Below are positions 27,686-36,328 of a stretch of DNA of 64,000 bases, one piece after another. Under the pieces are notes generated by a model. It did not search any database. It was not told the DNA's origin and was given only the letters and a program-made list of their open reading frames with translations. Source of the DNA: Rossellomorea aquimaris (GTDB lineage Bacteria > Bacillota > Bacilli > Bacillales > Bacillaceae_B); contig NZ_JXZC01000009.1 in NCBI RefSeq assembly GCF_000935355.1, forward strand, positions 62,001-126,000, in the 5' to 3' direction. Every line of letters begins with the position of its first letter. Positions within the stretch are counted from its first letter, which is position 1. Both the position numbers and the translations under genes were made by a program.

Positions 27686-27734
27686 TGAAACCTAATCATG
27701 CTTTCGTCCGTCTAATCTAATAAGGGGGGAGTCT

Positions 27735-28259
27735 ATGAAGAAGAGTTTGTCTGTTTTGATACTTTGTTTCTTTTTTCTATTCACTGGCTGCGAGTCTTCG
27801 ACATCTGTAAATACATCTCAAGCCAGCGCAAATCTCATAGGCTTTGTTACCCAGATCGAAAGCAATCAAGTGCTTATCAATGATGTTTGGTTTTCTTTTG
27901 ATGACCAAACCGTCATGAAGACAGATAAGGAAAAAAAACTACATAAAGAAGATATTCAAATCGGGAAAAAAATAAATGTGACATTTAATGGTAAGCTCCA
28001 GGAGTCATTCCCTCGCAGAGCTTCTGCCGATCTATTGATTTTTCTGACGGATCAACAAAGTAAAACCGAAGAACGCGCCGTTACATTAGTCATGAAAGAC
28101 CCTCGATTTTCACAAGTCGTTATACAATCCATTGAAAAAAATCCCACAGGTTTATATTCATTACGATTCAAAGATCTCTCCATTAACAGAGATGTACACG
28201 TCATTGTGAATGTGGACAATGACCGGGTGATCGTGCCCATTCATACATCTACAAAATGA
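27735..28259 (+). CDS. Lipoprotein of unknown function
   Basis: A 174-aa secreted protein. The signal peptide MKKSLSVLILCFFFLFTGC ends in lipobox FTGC (Cys19). After a Ser/Thr-rich linker, a small beta domain begins ANLIGFVTQIESNQVLINDVWF, similar in pattern to the OB-like DUF3221 fold of Bacillus lipoproteins; the second half has no family I recognise. AAGGGGGGAG precedes the ATG and a strong terminator follows, so it is a monocistronic or tail gene of yqjPQ. Confidence 0.75.
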   Translation: MKKSLSVLILCFFFLFTGCESSTSVNTSQASANLIGFVTQIESNQVLINDVWFSFDDQTVMKTDKEKKLHKEDIQIGKKINVTFNGKLQESFPRRASADLLIFLTDQQSKTEERAVTLVMKDPRFSQVVIQSIEKNPTGLYSLRFKDLSINRDVHVIVNVDNDRVIVPIHTSTK

Positions 28260-28263
28260 CAAA

Positions 28264-28303
28264 GAAGAAAGCATTGGTTTATAAACCAATGCTTTCTTCT
28301 TTG
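28264..28303 (+). terminator. Terminator after the lipoprotein gene
   Basis: Perfect 17-bp stem (GAAGAAAGCATTGGTTT and complement) with a 2-base loop, then TTTG. Confidence 0.88.
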
Positions 28304-28434
28304 TGATCAAATGCTTTGATTCCAGCTGATCCAGGATCGTCTTCGTTACGAGACGGCCCGTATTTCCACCTCACCTTGAGATTACACTTGATAAAATAAG
28401 GGTATGCATCATGGAGCGGCAAATATTTATGATT

Positions 28435-28460
28435 TTCTAGCCTAAACGGCTAGAATTTTT
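28435..28460 (+). terminator. Hairpin with T tract in front of glcU
   Basis: TTCTAGCC-TAAAC-GGCTAGAA followed by TTTTT, ending 47 bases before glcU. As it faces into glcU it may be an attenuator, or it may insulate glcU-gdh from read-through. The rest of 28304-28507 holds nothing I can support. Confidence 0.6.
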
Positions 28461-28507
28461 GTTTCAGAGGAAAACTATTACTATTGTTGCAAAAAGGATG
28501 TGGATGT

Positions 28508-29362
28508 ATGATAGGGATTCTTTTGGCCCTGATCCCCGCAATAGCATGGGGGAGTCTAGTGTTTGTAAGTGTAAAACTTGGAGGGAATGCTTATAGCCAA
28601 ACGGTTGGAATCACCATTGGTTCCTTGCTGTTTGCCATAGGCGTTTTCTTCATCAAATCCCCGGAATTGACGTTATTTGTTTGGGGGATCGGCTTCATTT
28701 CAGGCGTCTTCTGGGCAGTCGGTCAAGTCAATCAGTTAGCGAGTGTAAAGTTCATCGGAGTTGCGAAAACCGTTCCGATTTCAACGGGAATGCAGCTGAT
28801 TGGAACGACTCTTTTTGGCGTTTTAGTGTTTAAAGAATGGAAAACAACTGAGACGATCCTCCTTGGAAGCGGGGCCGTTTTAGCTCTTATTATTGGTGTT
28901 ATATTAACCTCGTTCACTCAAAAATCCGAGGGTGATGATCAATCTCAGCTTAAAAAGGGTTTACTGACTTTATTGTTATCCAGCTGTGGATACATAGCCT
29001 ATGTCGTCATTTTAAGATGGTTTGATATTGACGGCTGGGAAGCCATTTTACCACAGGCGATCGGAATGTTCATCGGGGCCGTTGTCATCACTTTCAGGCA
29101 TAAGCCCTTTACAAAATATACTATACGCAATATTTTAACCGGTCTTATGTGGGCATCGGGGAATCTGGGATTGCTTCTGGCCCTTCCCCGCATCGGAGTG
29201 GCTACAAGCTTCTCCCTGTCCCAGACGGGAATCGTCATTTCTACCCTTGGAGGTTTGTTTTTCTTAGGTGAAAAGAAATCCAGGAAGCAGATTCTTCTTG
29301 TTATTGCAGGATGTATTCTGATCATTATAGGTGGCGTTCTATTAGGCTTCACGAAAGATTAA
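28508..29362 (+). CDS. glcU: Glucose uptake permease, GlcU (GRP) family
   Basis: A 284-aa membrane protein with about ten transmembrane helices in two five-helix repeats (drug/metabolite transporter fold). The family hallmarks ALIPAIAWGSLVFVSVKLGG, FWAVGQVNQLASVKFIGV, PISTGMQLIGTTLFGV and GVATSFSLSQTGIVISTLGG match B. subtilis GlcU. It would import glucose, probably with protons. ATG 28508 lies 9 bases after AAAGGA and agrees with the short N-terminus of homologues; a TTG at 28484 would add eight residues. It is 12 bases ahead of gdh, the same pair seen in B. subtilis, where it is active in the forespore. Confidence 0.93.
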   Translation: MIGILLALIPAIAWGSLVFVSVKLGGNAYSQTVGITIGSLLFAIGVFFIKSPELTLFVWGIGFISGVFWAVGQVNQLASVKFIGVAKTVPISTGMQLIGTTLFGVLVFKEWKTTETILLGSGAVLALIIGVILTSFTQKSEGDDQSQLKKGLLTLLLSSCGYIAYVVILRWFDIDGWEAILPQAIGMFIGAVVITFRHKPFTKYTIRNILTGLMWASGNLGLLLALPRIGVATSFSLSQTGIVISTLGGLFFLGEKKSRKQILLVIAGCILIIIGGVLLGFTKD

Positions 29363-30160
<798 letters not shown>

Positions 30161-30173
30161 TGCATAAATAGGA

Positions 30174-30208
30174 AAAGGCCAAAACCACCAAGTGATTTTG
30201 GCTTTTTC
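30174..30208. terminator. Bidirectional terminator between gdh and the EthD gene
   Basis: GCCAAAACCAC-CAA-GTGATTTTGGC with one mismatch, followed by TTTTT; an A-rich flank gives a T run on the other strand. Confidence 0.75.
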
Positions 30209-30233
30209 CATTGTATTTTGAGTGTAAGTATTT

Positions 30234-30536
30234 TTAATCCACTATGGTGATGATTGGTGGTTTTTCTAAGTATTTCATGAAGTTGGGAACGTCATCTCCG
30301 ACTGCTTTCCACTCTTCTGACTTGAACGCCTCTTTCATATCTCCTTTGTTTTCAAACTCGATCTCCGTTACTAAATAGAGCGACAAATCCGTATTTTGAT
30401 TGGATAATACCCGCTGTACATTCGCATTTTTCACAAGAGGTACCTTTCCTGCGATCGGCATATGGGTGTTGAAGTAATATTCCTCGAACGCTTCCTGATC
30501 CTTCGGTTTCTCATACATCACAATCACTTTCGCCAT
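30234..30536 (-). CDS. EthD-family small protein
   Basis: A 100-aa dimeric alpha-beta barrel protein of the EthD type: VIVMYEKPKDQEAFEEYYFNTHMPI is the conserved N-terminal block with the HxP motif, and MKEAFKSEEWKAVGDD is the C-terminal block. In other bacteria EthD proteins aid degradation of ethers or act as small monooxygenase-like or cyclase-like enzymes; nothing here defines a substrate. I start it at the ATG at 30536 with GGGAGG 6 bases upstream rather than the longer frame from 30569. Single gene. Confidence 0.85.
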   Translation of the reverse strand: MAKVIVMYEKPKDQEAFEEYYFNTHMPIAGKVPLVKNANVQRVLSNQNTDLSLYLVTEIEFENKGDMKEAFKSEEWKAVGDDVPNFMKYLEKPPIITIVD

Positions 30537-30651
30537 GTTACGCCTCCCTAGTCCTGATAATGTGTTCATTTGAATTTTAGCAATTATAGGAAAAAATGAC
30601 TATGTATTTTACGACAAAAATATCGACATAATCTGACTCGTGTTTCACTTT

Positions 30652-30690
30652 TAGGGCTTGTCGGGCCTCCCAAAGCCGCCTCCGCTTTTC
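30652..30690 (-). repeat. Diverged partial copy of the intergenic repeat
   Basis: Read on the minus strand, GAAAAGCGGAGGCGGCTTTG followed by GGAGGCCCGACAAGCCCTA matches the first 40 bases of the 11779 copy with a few changes. The long hairpin and the GCGCCGGAGC end are missing. It lies between the EthD gene and the SOS promoter of uvrX. Confidence 0.6.
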
Positions 30691-30729
30691 TTTTTATTCT
30701 CTCGGTTTCCATTAATTTAAGTTGAAAGG

Positions 30730-30741
30730 GAACGTATATTC
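30730..30741 (+). promoter_or_regulatory. Secondary LexA (SOS) half-matched box
   Basis: GAACGTATATTC differs by one base from GAAC-N4-GTTC. It lies 28 bases upstream of the perfect box, and the likely promoter region is between them. A second LexA dimer could bind here; weaker evidence than for the main box. Confidence 0.4.
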
Positions 30742-30768
30742 GGTTAAAATCATAGATATACTATATAA

Positions 30769-30780
30769 GAACGTTTGTTC
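30769..30780 (+). promoter_or_regulatory. LexA (DinR) SOS box
   Basis: GAACGTTTGTTC is a perfect match to the Gram-positive SOS operator GAAC-N4-GTTC. It is 28 bases before the uvrX start and immediately after a TATACT/TATAAG -10 region, so LexA would block transcription until DNA damage. Confidence 0.9.
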
Positions 30781-30807
30781 TACTTAGGTAAAATGGAGGA
30801 CGAAGAT

Positions 30808-32071
30808 ATGACTGTCGATTACAGTGTGCTGCCACACCACAAGATTTTGTGCATCGATATGAAGAGCTTTTATGCTAGCTGTTCGGCTGTCATGGAGGGG
30901 CTGGATCCCCTTGAATGCCACTTGGCTGTAGTCGGGGATAAAAGTCGGCAGGGAAGTATTGTGCTGGCGGCCTCGCCCAGGATGAAGAAGGACTTTGGGA
31001 TCAAAACGGGGTCGCGGATGTTTGAAATTCCAAACGACCCGCGCATCCGGCTTGTAGAGCCGAAAATGGCGACGTATGTCCGGATTTCCACGGAGCTGAC
31101 CCGCCTGTTTCATCGTTATGTGCCGAAGGATGCCATCCATACGTACAGCGTGGATGAAAGCTTCATCAAGATTGATGGAGCGACGAGTCTCTGGGGAGAC
31201 GCGACCACCATCGCCCGCAAAATCAAAGATGATATGGAAAGGGAATTTCAGCTTCCATGCGCCATAGGAATCGGACCCAATATGCTCTTGTCCAAGCTGT
31301 GCCTGGATCTTGAAGCAAAGAAAAAAGGGGGTTGCCGAGTGGACATATGAAGACGTCCCTGAAAAGCTGTGGCCACTGTCACCGCTCCGTGAAATGTGGG
31401 GGATAGGCGGACGTCTTGAGAAGACCCTCAATCGCATGGGCATTTTCTCTATCGGCCAATTGGCGAAGTATGACCTGGAAAAGCTTGAGGCGAAGTTCGG
31501 TGTGATGGGCAATCAGCTTTATTACCATGCATGGGGGGTGGATCTATCTGAAATCGGGGCCCCGATCATGGATGGGCAGGTCAGCTTCGGCAAGGGGCAG
31601 ATTCTGCTGCGGGACTATAAGGAGAAAAAAGAAATCAAACGCGTCATTTTAGAAATGTGCGAAGAAGTCGCAAGACGCGCCCGGACCCACCGCAAGGCAG
31701 GCAGGACCGTCAGCTTTGGGATTGGGTACAGCCACGAAGAATTCGGCGGGGGGTTCCACCGGTCACGGACAATAGAGGAACCGACCAACATCACCATGGA
31801 TCTGTACCGGGTCTGCCTGGAATTATTCGAAGAAAATTACAATGGAAAAACCGTACGGAAAATCAACATCGCCCTTTCGAATATCGTAGAGGACGGGGCG
31901 CTGCAGGTTTCGCTTTTCGAACCGGACCGCTGGGAAAGGCGGGAACTTGGGTATGTAGTGGATCGCATCCGGAACAAATACGGGTCAGGCGCCCTGCTCC
32001 GTGCGGTTTCCTATACGGAAGCCGGGACAGCAAGGCATCGTGCCCGTCTGGTGGGCGGACATAAATCGTAA
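30808..32071 (+). pseudogene. uvrX: Y-family DNA polymerase UvrX/YqjW (PolY2), frameshifted
   Basis: SOS-inducible lesion-bypass polymerase in two frames. Part one (30808-31350) has CIDMKSFYASCSAV and TYSVDESFIKIDG (catalytic acidic residues) and reads into LDLEAKKKG before leaving the family sequence and stopping. Part two, in the +1 frame, continues the family sequence at once (VAEWTYEDVPEKLWPLSP, WGIGGRLEKTLNRMGI, through VGGHKS). The break is at AAAAAAGGGGG (31321-31331): removing one G restores a full protein of about 420 aa. Both halves are otherwise intact, so this is either a recent one-base insertion, a sequencing error in the homopolymer, or less likely a slippage site. GGAGGACG precedes the ATG. 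Confidence 0.9.
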
Positions 32072-32091
32072 GGAATAGAGAGGTGAGAGTA

Positions 32092-32424
32092 TTGATCCGC
32101 GATCGAGGAAGAATCAAATGGACATCCATGATGCTGCCCGAGCATGTGAAACTCTTAAGGGATTGGGCAAAGGAAGATACGTACGAAAAGAGGATCGAAC
32201 TTGACGAGCAGGAGCTGGACAGGATGAATGAAGTCGTGGCAGAGGCGATGGAGTTTGGTAGAATGGTATCGATTACCCACTACGCGAAGCATCGTCATCA
32301 ATTATCGATTGGAACCGTTCATCATGCCGACCCGCTGGATGGGAAGCTCCACGTCGTAGACAGGTTCGAAGACGTACACTATATTCCGCTTGCAAGCGTC
32401 GTGGACATTCGCTTTTTTGATTGA
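32092..32424 (+). CDS. yqjX: YolD-like protein (YqjX)
   Basis: A 110-aa member of the YolD family, small proteins encoded next to UvrX-type polymerases and thought to restrain or assist them, by analogy with UmuD-like partners. The family start IRDRGRIKWTSMMLPEHV and the block PLDGKLHVVDRFEDVHYIPL...DI are present. I choose the TTG at 32092, 6-8 bases after GAGAGGTGA, which gives the family-typical N-terminus; a GTG at 32083 would add three residues. It starts 20 bases after the polymerase and is surely in the same SOS operon. A strong terminator follows. Confidence 0.9.
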   Translation: MIRDRGRIKWTSMMLPEHVKLLRDWAKEDTYEKRIELDEQELDRMNEVVAEAMEFGRMVSITHYAKHRHQLSIGTVHHADPLDGKLHVVDRFEDVHYIPLASVVDIRFFD

Positions 32425-32432
32425 TGTTCCAA

Positions 32433-32470
32433 TGAAAAGAGAGACTTCGGGTGAAGTCTCTCTTTTCATA
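32433..32470. terminator. Bidirectional terminator between yqjX and the CDGSH gene
   Basis: Perfect 16-bp stem (TGAAAAGAGAGACTTC and complement) with a GGGT loop. The arms themselves provide CTTTTC on each strand, and the flanking genes converge here. Confidence 0.85.
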
Positions 32471-32474
32471 GCAT

Positions 32475-32690
32475 TCATTCTTCGTCCAATACCTTTTCGG
32501 CACGCACACATGATTCAAATTTCCCTTTGTGAGAAGCGTCGCAAAACGGCATGTTGGTTGATAAACCGCAGCGGCAAAGAGTAAACACTTGTTTCGTTGG
32601 AAATACATTTCCGTCGGCATCAATCAGTTCCACATCGCCGCTTACGCGAAAAGAACCGTTATCATTCACTTTAATTTGAGCTTTTGTCAT
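32475..32690 (-). CDS. CDGSH iron-sulfur domain protein
   Basis: A 71-aa protein binding a labile [2Fe-2S] cluster through three Cys and one His. The motif CRCGLSTNMPFCDASH supplies Cys39, Cys41, Cys50 and His54. It is a single-domain bacterial type without a membrane anchor, probably cytoplasmic, with a role in redox sensing or cluster transfer that is not established. A GGGTGG stretch precedes the ATG. The next gene outward (32820, opposite strand) is a HesB-like protein, so the divergent pair shares an iron-sulfur theme. Confidence 0.92.
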   Translation of the reverse strand: MTKAQIKVNDNGSFRVSGDVELIDADGNVFPTKQVFTLCRCGLSTNMPFCDASHKGKFESCVRAEKVLDEE

Positions 32691-32819
32691 GAAAACCCAC
32701 CCTTTCTAGAAATACAAAAGAATCCCCACTATCGATAGTAAGGTGAAAAGAGTAAAAAAGCAATATTCTAAAGGAATCTAATGAAATATGATAGGATAAG
32801 GGACAGAGGAGGTCGTCGA

Positions 32820-33152
32820 ATGAAAATCCAACTAACGAACGAAGCAACCCGAAAGATTCAAGATAAAATCGGGACGCAAAAGGGTCACCTGAAATTAAAA
32901 TACGATACAGAAGGCTGCGGCTGTGTGGTGAGCGGCATTCCTACCTTATGGTTTATCCACCACCCAGTTGAAGGTGAAGATATAAAAATAGAAACCAACA
33001 CCTTACCGATCCTTGTAGAAAAGTCAAAGATGGTCTTTCTTGATGAAGAACTGAAGATTGACTTTTCTTCACAAAGCAATACATTCCAATTAAAAAGCCC
33101 CGGGCAGATCATAAATGGGAGAATGAACTTTTTGATGTTTCCAGGGGAATGA
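32820..33152 (+). CDS. yqkB: HesB-like iron-sulfur protein (YqkB family)
   Basis: A 110-aa protein of the HesB/IscA-like superfamily, YqkB branch. The core beta fold starts MKIQLTNEATRKIQDKIG. A compact Cys pair lies in TEGCGCVVSG (Cys33 and Cys35), where classic A-type carriers use a later CxC; the C-terminal CGC of IscA is absent. It may bind or sense an iron-sulfur cluster; function unproven. I start at ATG 32820 because AGAGGAGGT is 7 bases upstream, not at the longer frame from 32781. Single gene. Confidence 0.85.
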   Translation: MKIQLTNEATRKIQDKIGTQKGHLKLKYDTEGCGCVVSGIPTLWFIHHPVEGEDIKIETNTLPILVEKSKMVFLDEELKIDFSSQSNTFQLKSPGQIINGRMNFLMFPGE

Positions 33153-33180
33153 AAAGAAACGAAGCTGACTCTTAGTTAGA

Positions 33181-34113
33181 TCAAAGGGTCAGCTCATTTT
33201 CCCTCATCAACTCGTCAAACATCATGGCCAAAGAAACCCCGGTTTTCCATCCATCCCATCCATCCCATCCATCCCATCCATCCTCTACAGACCAGCATGC
33301 AGATAGAATCGAATGACAGAACCCGTATCGGATCAAACGTCCATAAGAGAGGGAAAGAAGGGAAGCGATAGTCCGGGTCCTGTATCGGAGCAGCTCCAAC
33401 GGCACCTCCCATTTCTTCCATTCATTCAACATAAACTGAATGCAGTCATATTCCCGCTCGCCGATGATTCCTTTTGGGTCAATGGCCGTCCAGCCTGAAG
33501 ACTCCGAGTACAGTATATTCCCATGATGGAGATCACCATGCAAGAGAAAGAGGTCTGTGGAAGTACCGAGCAACTCAGGAAAAAGGTCTTCAGCTTTTAA
33601 GACGAGTTCTTCAGGGATGGGCCCGCTTCCTCCCTTGAATCTTTCCCGCAGCCGTCCAATTCCTTTTGACCAGGATTGAACGGTAGGGTATGCGTGTTGG
33701 GTAACGGGTTTATGCCATAAACGATCAGCAACAAGGGAGAACACATTCAGGACCTCTTCTTCATTCTCAACGGAGTGAAGGGAAGTACCCGGTGTGAGGC
33801 GATCTAACAGGATCCATCCCTCTTCCTTATGAAAATCTATGACCTCCACCATGCCCTTCCCTTGGAAATCCCGAAGCGCATGAAACTCATTGGAAAAGTC
33901 GTTGTTCGGATATCCGACCTTCAGAACGGCATCCCGTTCATTCCCGATCTGGACCGGTACCACAAAGTTATAGCTCAATGAATAAGGCTCACCGTAGGTT
34001 AGGTGGAACCGATTCTTTAAGGACAGCAGCAGCTCTTCCACGTTCGAAATCCACCCTGCACCTGACTCGCCATACATGGTTTGCATTTTTGATTTGAAAT
34101 CAGCAGGAATCAA
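33181..34113 (-). CDS. Aminoglycoside/hydroxyurea-type kinase family protein
   Basis: A 310-aa protein-kinase-like phosphotransferase. The catalytic loop LLHGDLHHGNIL gives Asp194 and Asn199, and AIDPKG provides the metal-binding Asp212. It resembles streptomycin 6-kinase (APH(6)) relatives, but such chromosomal copies often phosphorylate unknown metabolites, so resistance is not claimed. Residues 278-289 are a DGW repeat encoded by the 9-bp minisatellite at 33248-33283. The start is TTG with AAGGATG upstream; it overlaps the stop of the preceding hydrolase gene as TTGA, indicating translational coupling. Confidence 0.85.
   Translation of the reverse strand: MIPADFKSKMQTMYGESGAGWISNVEELLLSLKNRFHLTYGEPYSLSYNFVVPVQIGNERDAVLKVGYPNNDFSNEFHALRDFQGKGMVEVIDFHKEEGWILLDRLTPGTSLHSVENEEEVLNVFSLVADRLWHKPVTQHAYPTVQSWSKGIGRLRERFKGGSGPIPEELVLKAEDLFPELLGTSTDLFLLHGDLHHGNILYSESSGWTAIDPKGIIGEREYDCIQFMLNEWKKWEVPLELLRYRTRTIASLLSLSYGRLIRYGFCHSILSACWSVEDGWDGWDGWDGWKTGVSLAMMFDELMRENELTL
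33248..33283 (-). repeat. 9-bp coding minisatellite, four perfect copies
   Basis: CATCCATCC is repeated four times without change on the plus strand, inside the kinase gene. Because the unit is three codons long, gain or loss of copies adds or removes Gly/Asp/Trp triplets near the C-terminus without shifting the frame. Confidence 0.95.
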
Positions 34114-35036
34114 GAGACAACATCCTTTTCGTTTAGCACAAATTGTTTTAGAAACCGTTGGATCAGCTCTTCGTATTGTTCAGGATTGTCATTATACGAT
34201 TGGGCGTGGGTCCCGTGGAAATCGAGGAAAAGCTCCTTTGGGCCCTGCTTTTTTTCGAACAGCTCCTTTGTCATTTGAGGCAGGATAAAGTCATCATTTT
34301 TGCTGTGAATGAATAACACGGGCTTTTGGATGTTTTGGACAACCGAAATAGGTGATAAATCCTTTAAAGTATACCCTTGCCGGAGCTTTAGCGTCCGATT
34401 GACGAGGGGAAGAAGGAATCTTGCCGGCATCTTCACTTCTACACTCATGCGGTAAGAGAGCTGTTCACCAAAGTCGGAGAAAGGACAGTCGGCAATGTAA
34501 AAATCCGCCCGGTCTTCCACGCTGCCGGCATAAAGGAGCAGGGTGGCTGCACCCATGGACTCCCCGTGGATTCCGAAGAAGACATCCTCCCCTTCACGAC
34601 GGATCAGCTCATCCACCACGGCCTTTAGATCATATTTTTCAAAATATCCGTAGCTTGTCGTCTTCCCGCCGGATTCCCCATGACGCCTGTGGTCATAAAT
34701 CACGGCATTGAATCCCTGTTTGAGGAAGAGATTCATATATTTGATCGAGTTCCATTTATTTTCCGTCACACCATGGGAAAAGATCATGAATTTATTATGG
34801 GGGTGGGGCTTCACGAATACCGCTTTAATGTCATAACCGTATCGGGAAGGGATCAGCACCTCTTCTTTAGGAAGGGAGTCATATTCCTCTTCAATCAGCC
34901 GGGTAGATTCCGCTTCACGTGCCCGGATGAAGTCATCCCCTTTTTTCGGTAAATACATAAATCGATTGGTAATATAAACGCCAAGCAGACCGATAGAGGA
35001 AAGGGTTCCGCCCAGGATCGCCAGTTTTTTTCTCAT
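34110..35036 (-). CDS. yqkD: Alpha/beta hydrolase (YqkD)
   Basis: A 308-aa serine hydrolase with an N-terminal membrane anchor (about residues 5-25). The nucleophile elbow GESMG contains Ser160. The acid is probably Asp in HSKNDDFI and the catalytic His is in FHGTHAQSY. The oxyanion region is FSHGVTENKW. It matches B. subtilis YqkD in layout and location. It is likely a cell-surface-facing or membrane-associated esterase or peptidase; substrate unknown. Of three close starts, the ATG at 35036 is best spaced (6 bases) from AGAGGTG. It is coupled to the kinase gene downstream. Confidence 0.88.
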   Translation of the reverse strand: MRKKLAILGGTLSSIGLLGVYITNRFMYLPKKGDDFIRAREAESTRLIEEEYDSLPKEEVLIPSRYGYDIKAVFVKPHPHNKFMIFSHGVTENKWNSIKYMNLFLKQGFNAVIYDHRRHGESGGKTTSYGYFEKYDLKAVVDELIRREGEDVFFGIHGESMGAATLLLYAGSVEDRADFYIADCPFSDFGEQLSYRMSVEVKMPARFLLPLVNRTLKLRQGYTLKDLSPISVVQNIQKPVLFIHSKNDDFILPQMTKELFEKKQGPKELFLDFHGTHAQSYNDNPEQYEELIQRFLKQFVLNEKDVVS

Positions 35037-35111
35037 CGTCATCACCTCTGGGAAAATCATTTACTCATATTGTAGCAAATGAAGGAAAAAAGAGGAATTT
35101 TGAAGGGGAAA

Positions 35112-35145
35112 TAAAAAAGGTGCCTCTGGGAGAGACACCTTTTCA
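35112..35145 (-). terminator. Terminator of the 43-aa protein gene (minus strand)
   Basis: AAAAGGTGTCTC-TCCC-AGAGGCACCTTTTTT when read on the minus strand, 10 bases after the stop of the small gene at 35156. Confidence 0.85.
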
Positions 35146-35155
35146 GGCATGGAAC

Positions 35156-35287
35156 TTACGATTTAGCATTTTGTCCTTTAGTAGGATGAATGGCTTTATC
35201 CAGTTCTTCTTTCGCTATGGTATGTGAAACTGTATCTGCATTGGGTTTTCCTTTTTGACTGAATCCTTTATCGCGTTTTTGGCTCAT
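35156..35287 (-). CDS. Small hydrophilic protein, 43 aa, unrecognised
   Basis: Minus-strand gene with a full set of signals: AAGGAGATGA 5-7 bases before the ATG, and a strong terminator right after the stop. The product starts MSQKRDKGFSQKGKPNADTV and ends KGQNAKS. It is very hydrophilic, basic, without Cys or Trp, and probably unstructured. The composition recalls small acid-soluble or DNA/RNA-binding spore peptides, but I do not recognise a family. It lies between HMG-CoA lyase and YqkD. Confidence 0.7.
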   Translation of the reverse strand: MSQKRDKGFSQKGKPNADTVSHTIAKEELDKAIHPTKGQNAKS

Positions 35288-35345
35288 GTGACTCATCTCC
35301 TTAAGGGTTATCTGGTATAGAATGCTCTAAGAAGAGGGGACGTAT

Positions 35346-36251
35346 TCACGATTGATTCAATTCATACAGGCGGTAGTAACCGCTTTCAATCGGGCGGCTG
35401 ACGTGGGGCTTCACAAGCTCAATGGCCACTGCAAGCTTCTCGGGATCCACACCTGTGGAAATCCCCATTTCTTCCAACATGTACACTACATCCTCAGTCG
35501 CTACATTCCCTGTTGCACCAGGAGCAAAAGGACAGCCCCCGAGTCCCCCGGCGGAAGTGTCGAAGCGGTCGATCCCCGCTTGCAGCGACGCTAGGATATT
35601 AGCGAGTGCCATCTTCCGTGTGTCATGGAAATGCGCTGTCAGTAATGTGTGGGGTAATTCCTGTTTCAGCAAAGCAAACAGATCATGGGCTTCTATAGGA
35701 TTAGCCTGACCAATCGTATCAGCGACACTTAATTCGTCCACACCTAAAGAAACAAATTTCTTACATAGAGAAAGGGTGTCCTCCGGTAAGATTTTTCCTT
35801 CATATGGACAGTAGAAAGCGGTAGAGATACAGGCTCTTACGAAGTAGCCCCGTTCTTTCAGCTCAGAAATAAGAGGAGCCAGGCCCTCAAGGGCTTCATT
35901 CGTTGTCTTGTTGATATTTTTCTGATTAAAGGTGTTACTTACGCCTACGAATACTGCCACGGACCTGCAGCCTGTTTCATAGACCCGTTCAATCCCTCTT
36001 TGATTAGGAGCAAGGACAATATCCCGGGAATCGATTGTCATGCAGGAGTCGACAATCTCACTGGCATCCTGCATTTGCGGAACCCATTTTGGAGAAACAA
36101 ACGAAGTCAGCTCCATTTCCTTGATTCCCGCTTGTTTCAAGCGAAGGATAAATTCTTTTTTCACGTCCGTCGGGACAAAATTCTTTTCATTTTGCAACCC
36201 GTCTCTCGGACCAACTTCAATAATCGTTGCTTTTTTAGGTAAATGCATCAT
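35346..36251 (-). CDS. yngG: Hydroxymethylglutaryl-CoA lyase
   Basis: Cleaves HMG-CoA to acetyl-CoA and acetoacetate, the last step of leucine degradation. It has 301 aa in a DRE-TIM barrel. EVGPRDGLQNE gives the catalytic Arg and metal-binding Asp near residues 16-17. HFHDTR supplies His ligands, and the signature GLGGCPFAPGATGNVATED holds the catalytic Cys near residue 240. It is transcribed away from thiolase-scoA-scoB, whose products would use the acetoacetate it makes. GGGAGGAG precedes two tandem ATGs. No other leucine-pathway genes (mccB, liuC types) are in the window. Confidence 0.95.
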   Translation of the reverse strand: MMHLPKKATIIEVGPRDGLQNEKNFVPTDVKKEFILRLKQAGIKEMELTSFVSPKWVPQMQDASEIVDSCMTIDSRDIVLAPNQRGIERVYETGCRSVAVFVGVSNTFNQKNINKTTNEALEGLAPLISELKERGYFVRACISTAFYCPYEGKILPEDTLSLCKKFVSLGVDELSVADTIGQANPIEAHDLFALLKQELPHTLLTAHFHDTRKMALANILASLQAGIDRFDTSAGGLGGCPFAPGATGNVATEDVVYMLEEMGISTGVDPEKLAVAIELVKPHVSRPIESGYYRLYELNQS

Positions 36252-36288
36252 TTCACTCCTCCCTCTTCATTTTAAGAAAATTTCGACA

Positions 36289-36317
36289 TATAAATCAATA
36301 TAAAAATTTTTTGACAA
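36289..36317 (-). promoter_or_regulatory. SigA-type promoter of the HMG-CoA lyase gene
   Basis: Minus strand: TTGTCA (36317-36312), 17-base spacer, TTTATA (36294-36289), about 38 bases before the ATG. The cre site is just upstream of its -35. Confidence 0.5.
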
Positions 36318-36328
36318 ATTTAGAGGAA

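Noticed and set aside
28381-28434. SigG promoter for glcU-gdh (GTATG ... AATATTT)
   Set aside because: The -10 fits poorly and spacing is uncertain, so I do not list it despite the known SigG control in B. subtilis.
31318-31335. Programmed -1 ribosomal frameshift in uvrX
   Set aside because: The second half is in the +1 frame, so the A AAA AAG type slippery sequence would shift the wrong way.
33248-33283. CRISPR-like array
   Set aside because: Units are contiguous 9-mers without spacers and encode protein.
34421-34711. Long plus-strand frame opposite yqkD
   Set aside because: Shadow of the GC-rich yqkD coding sequence; Pro/His/Arg-rich composition and no start signals.
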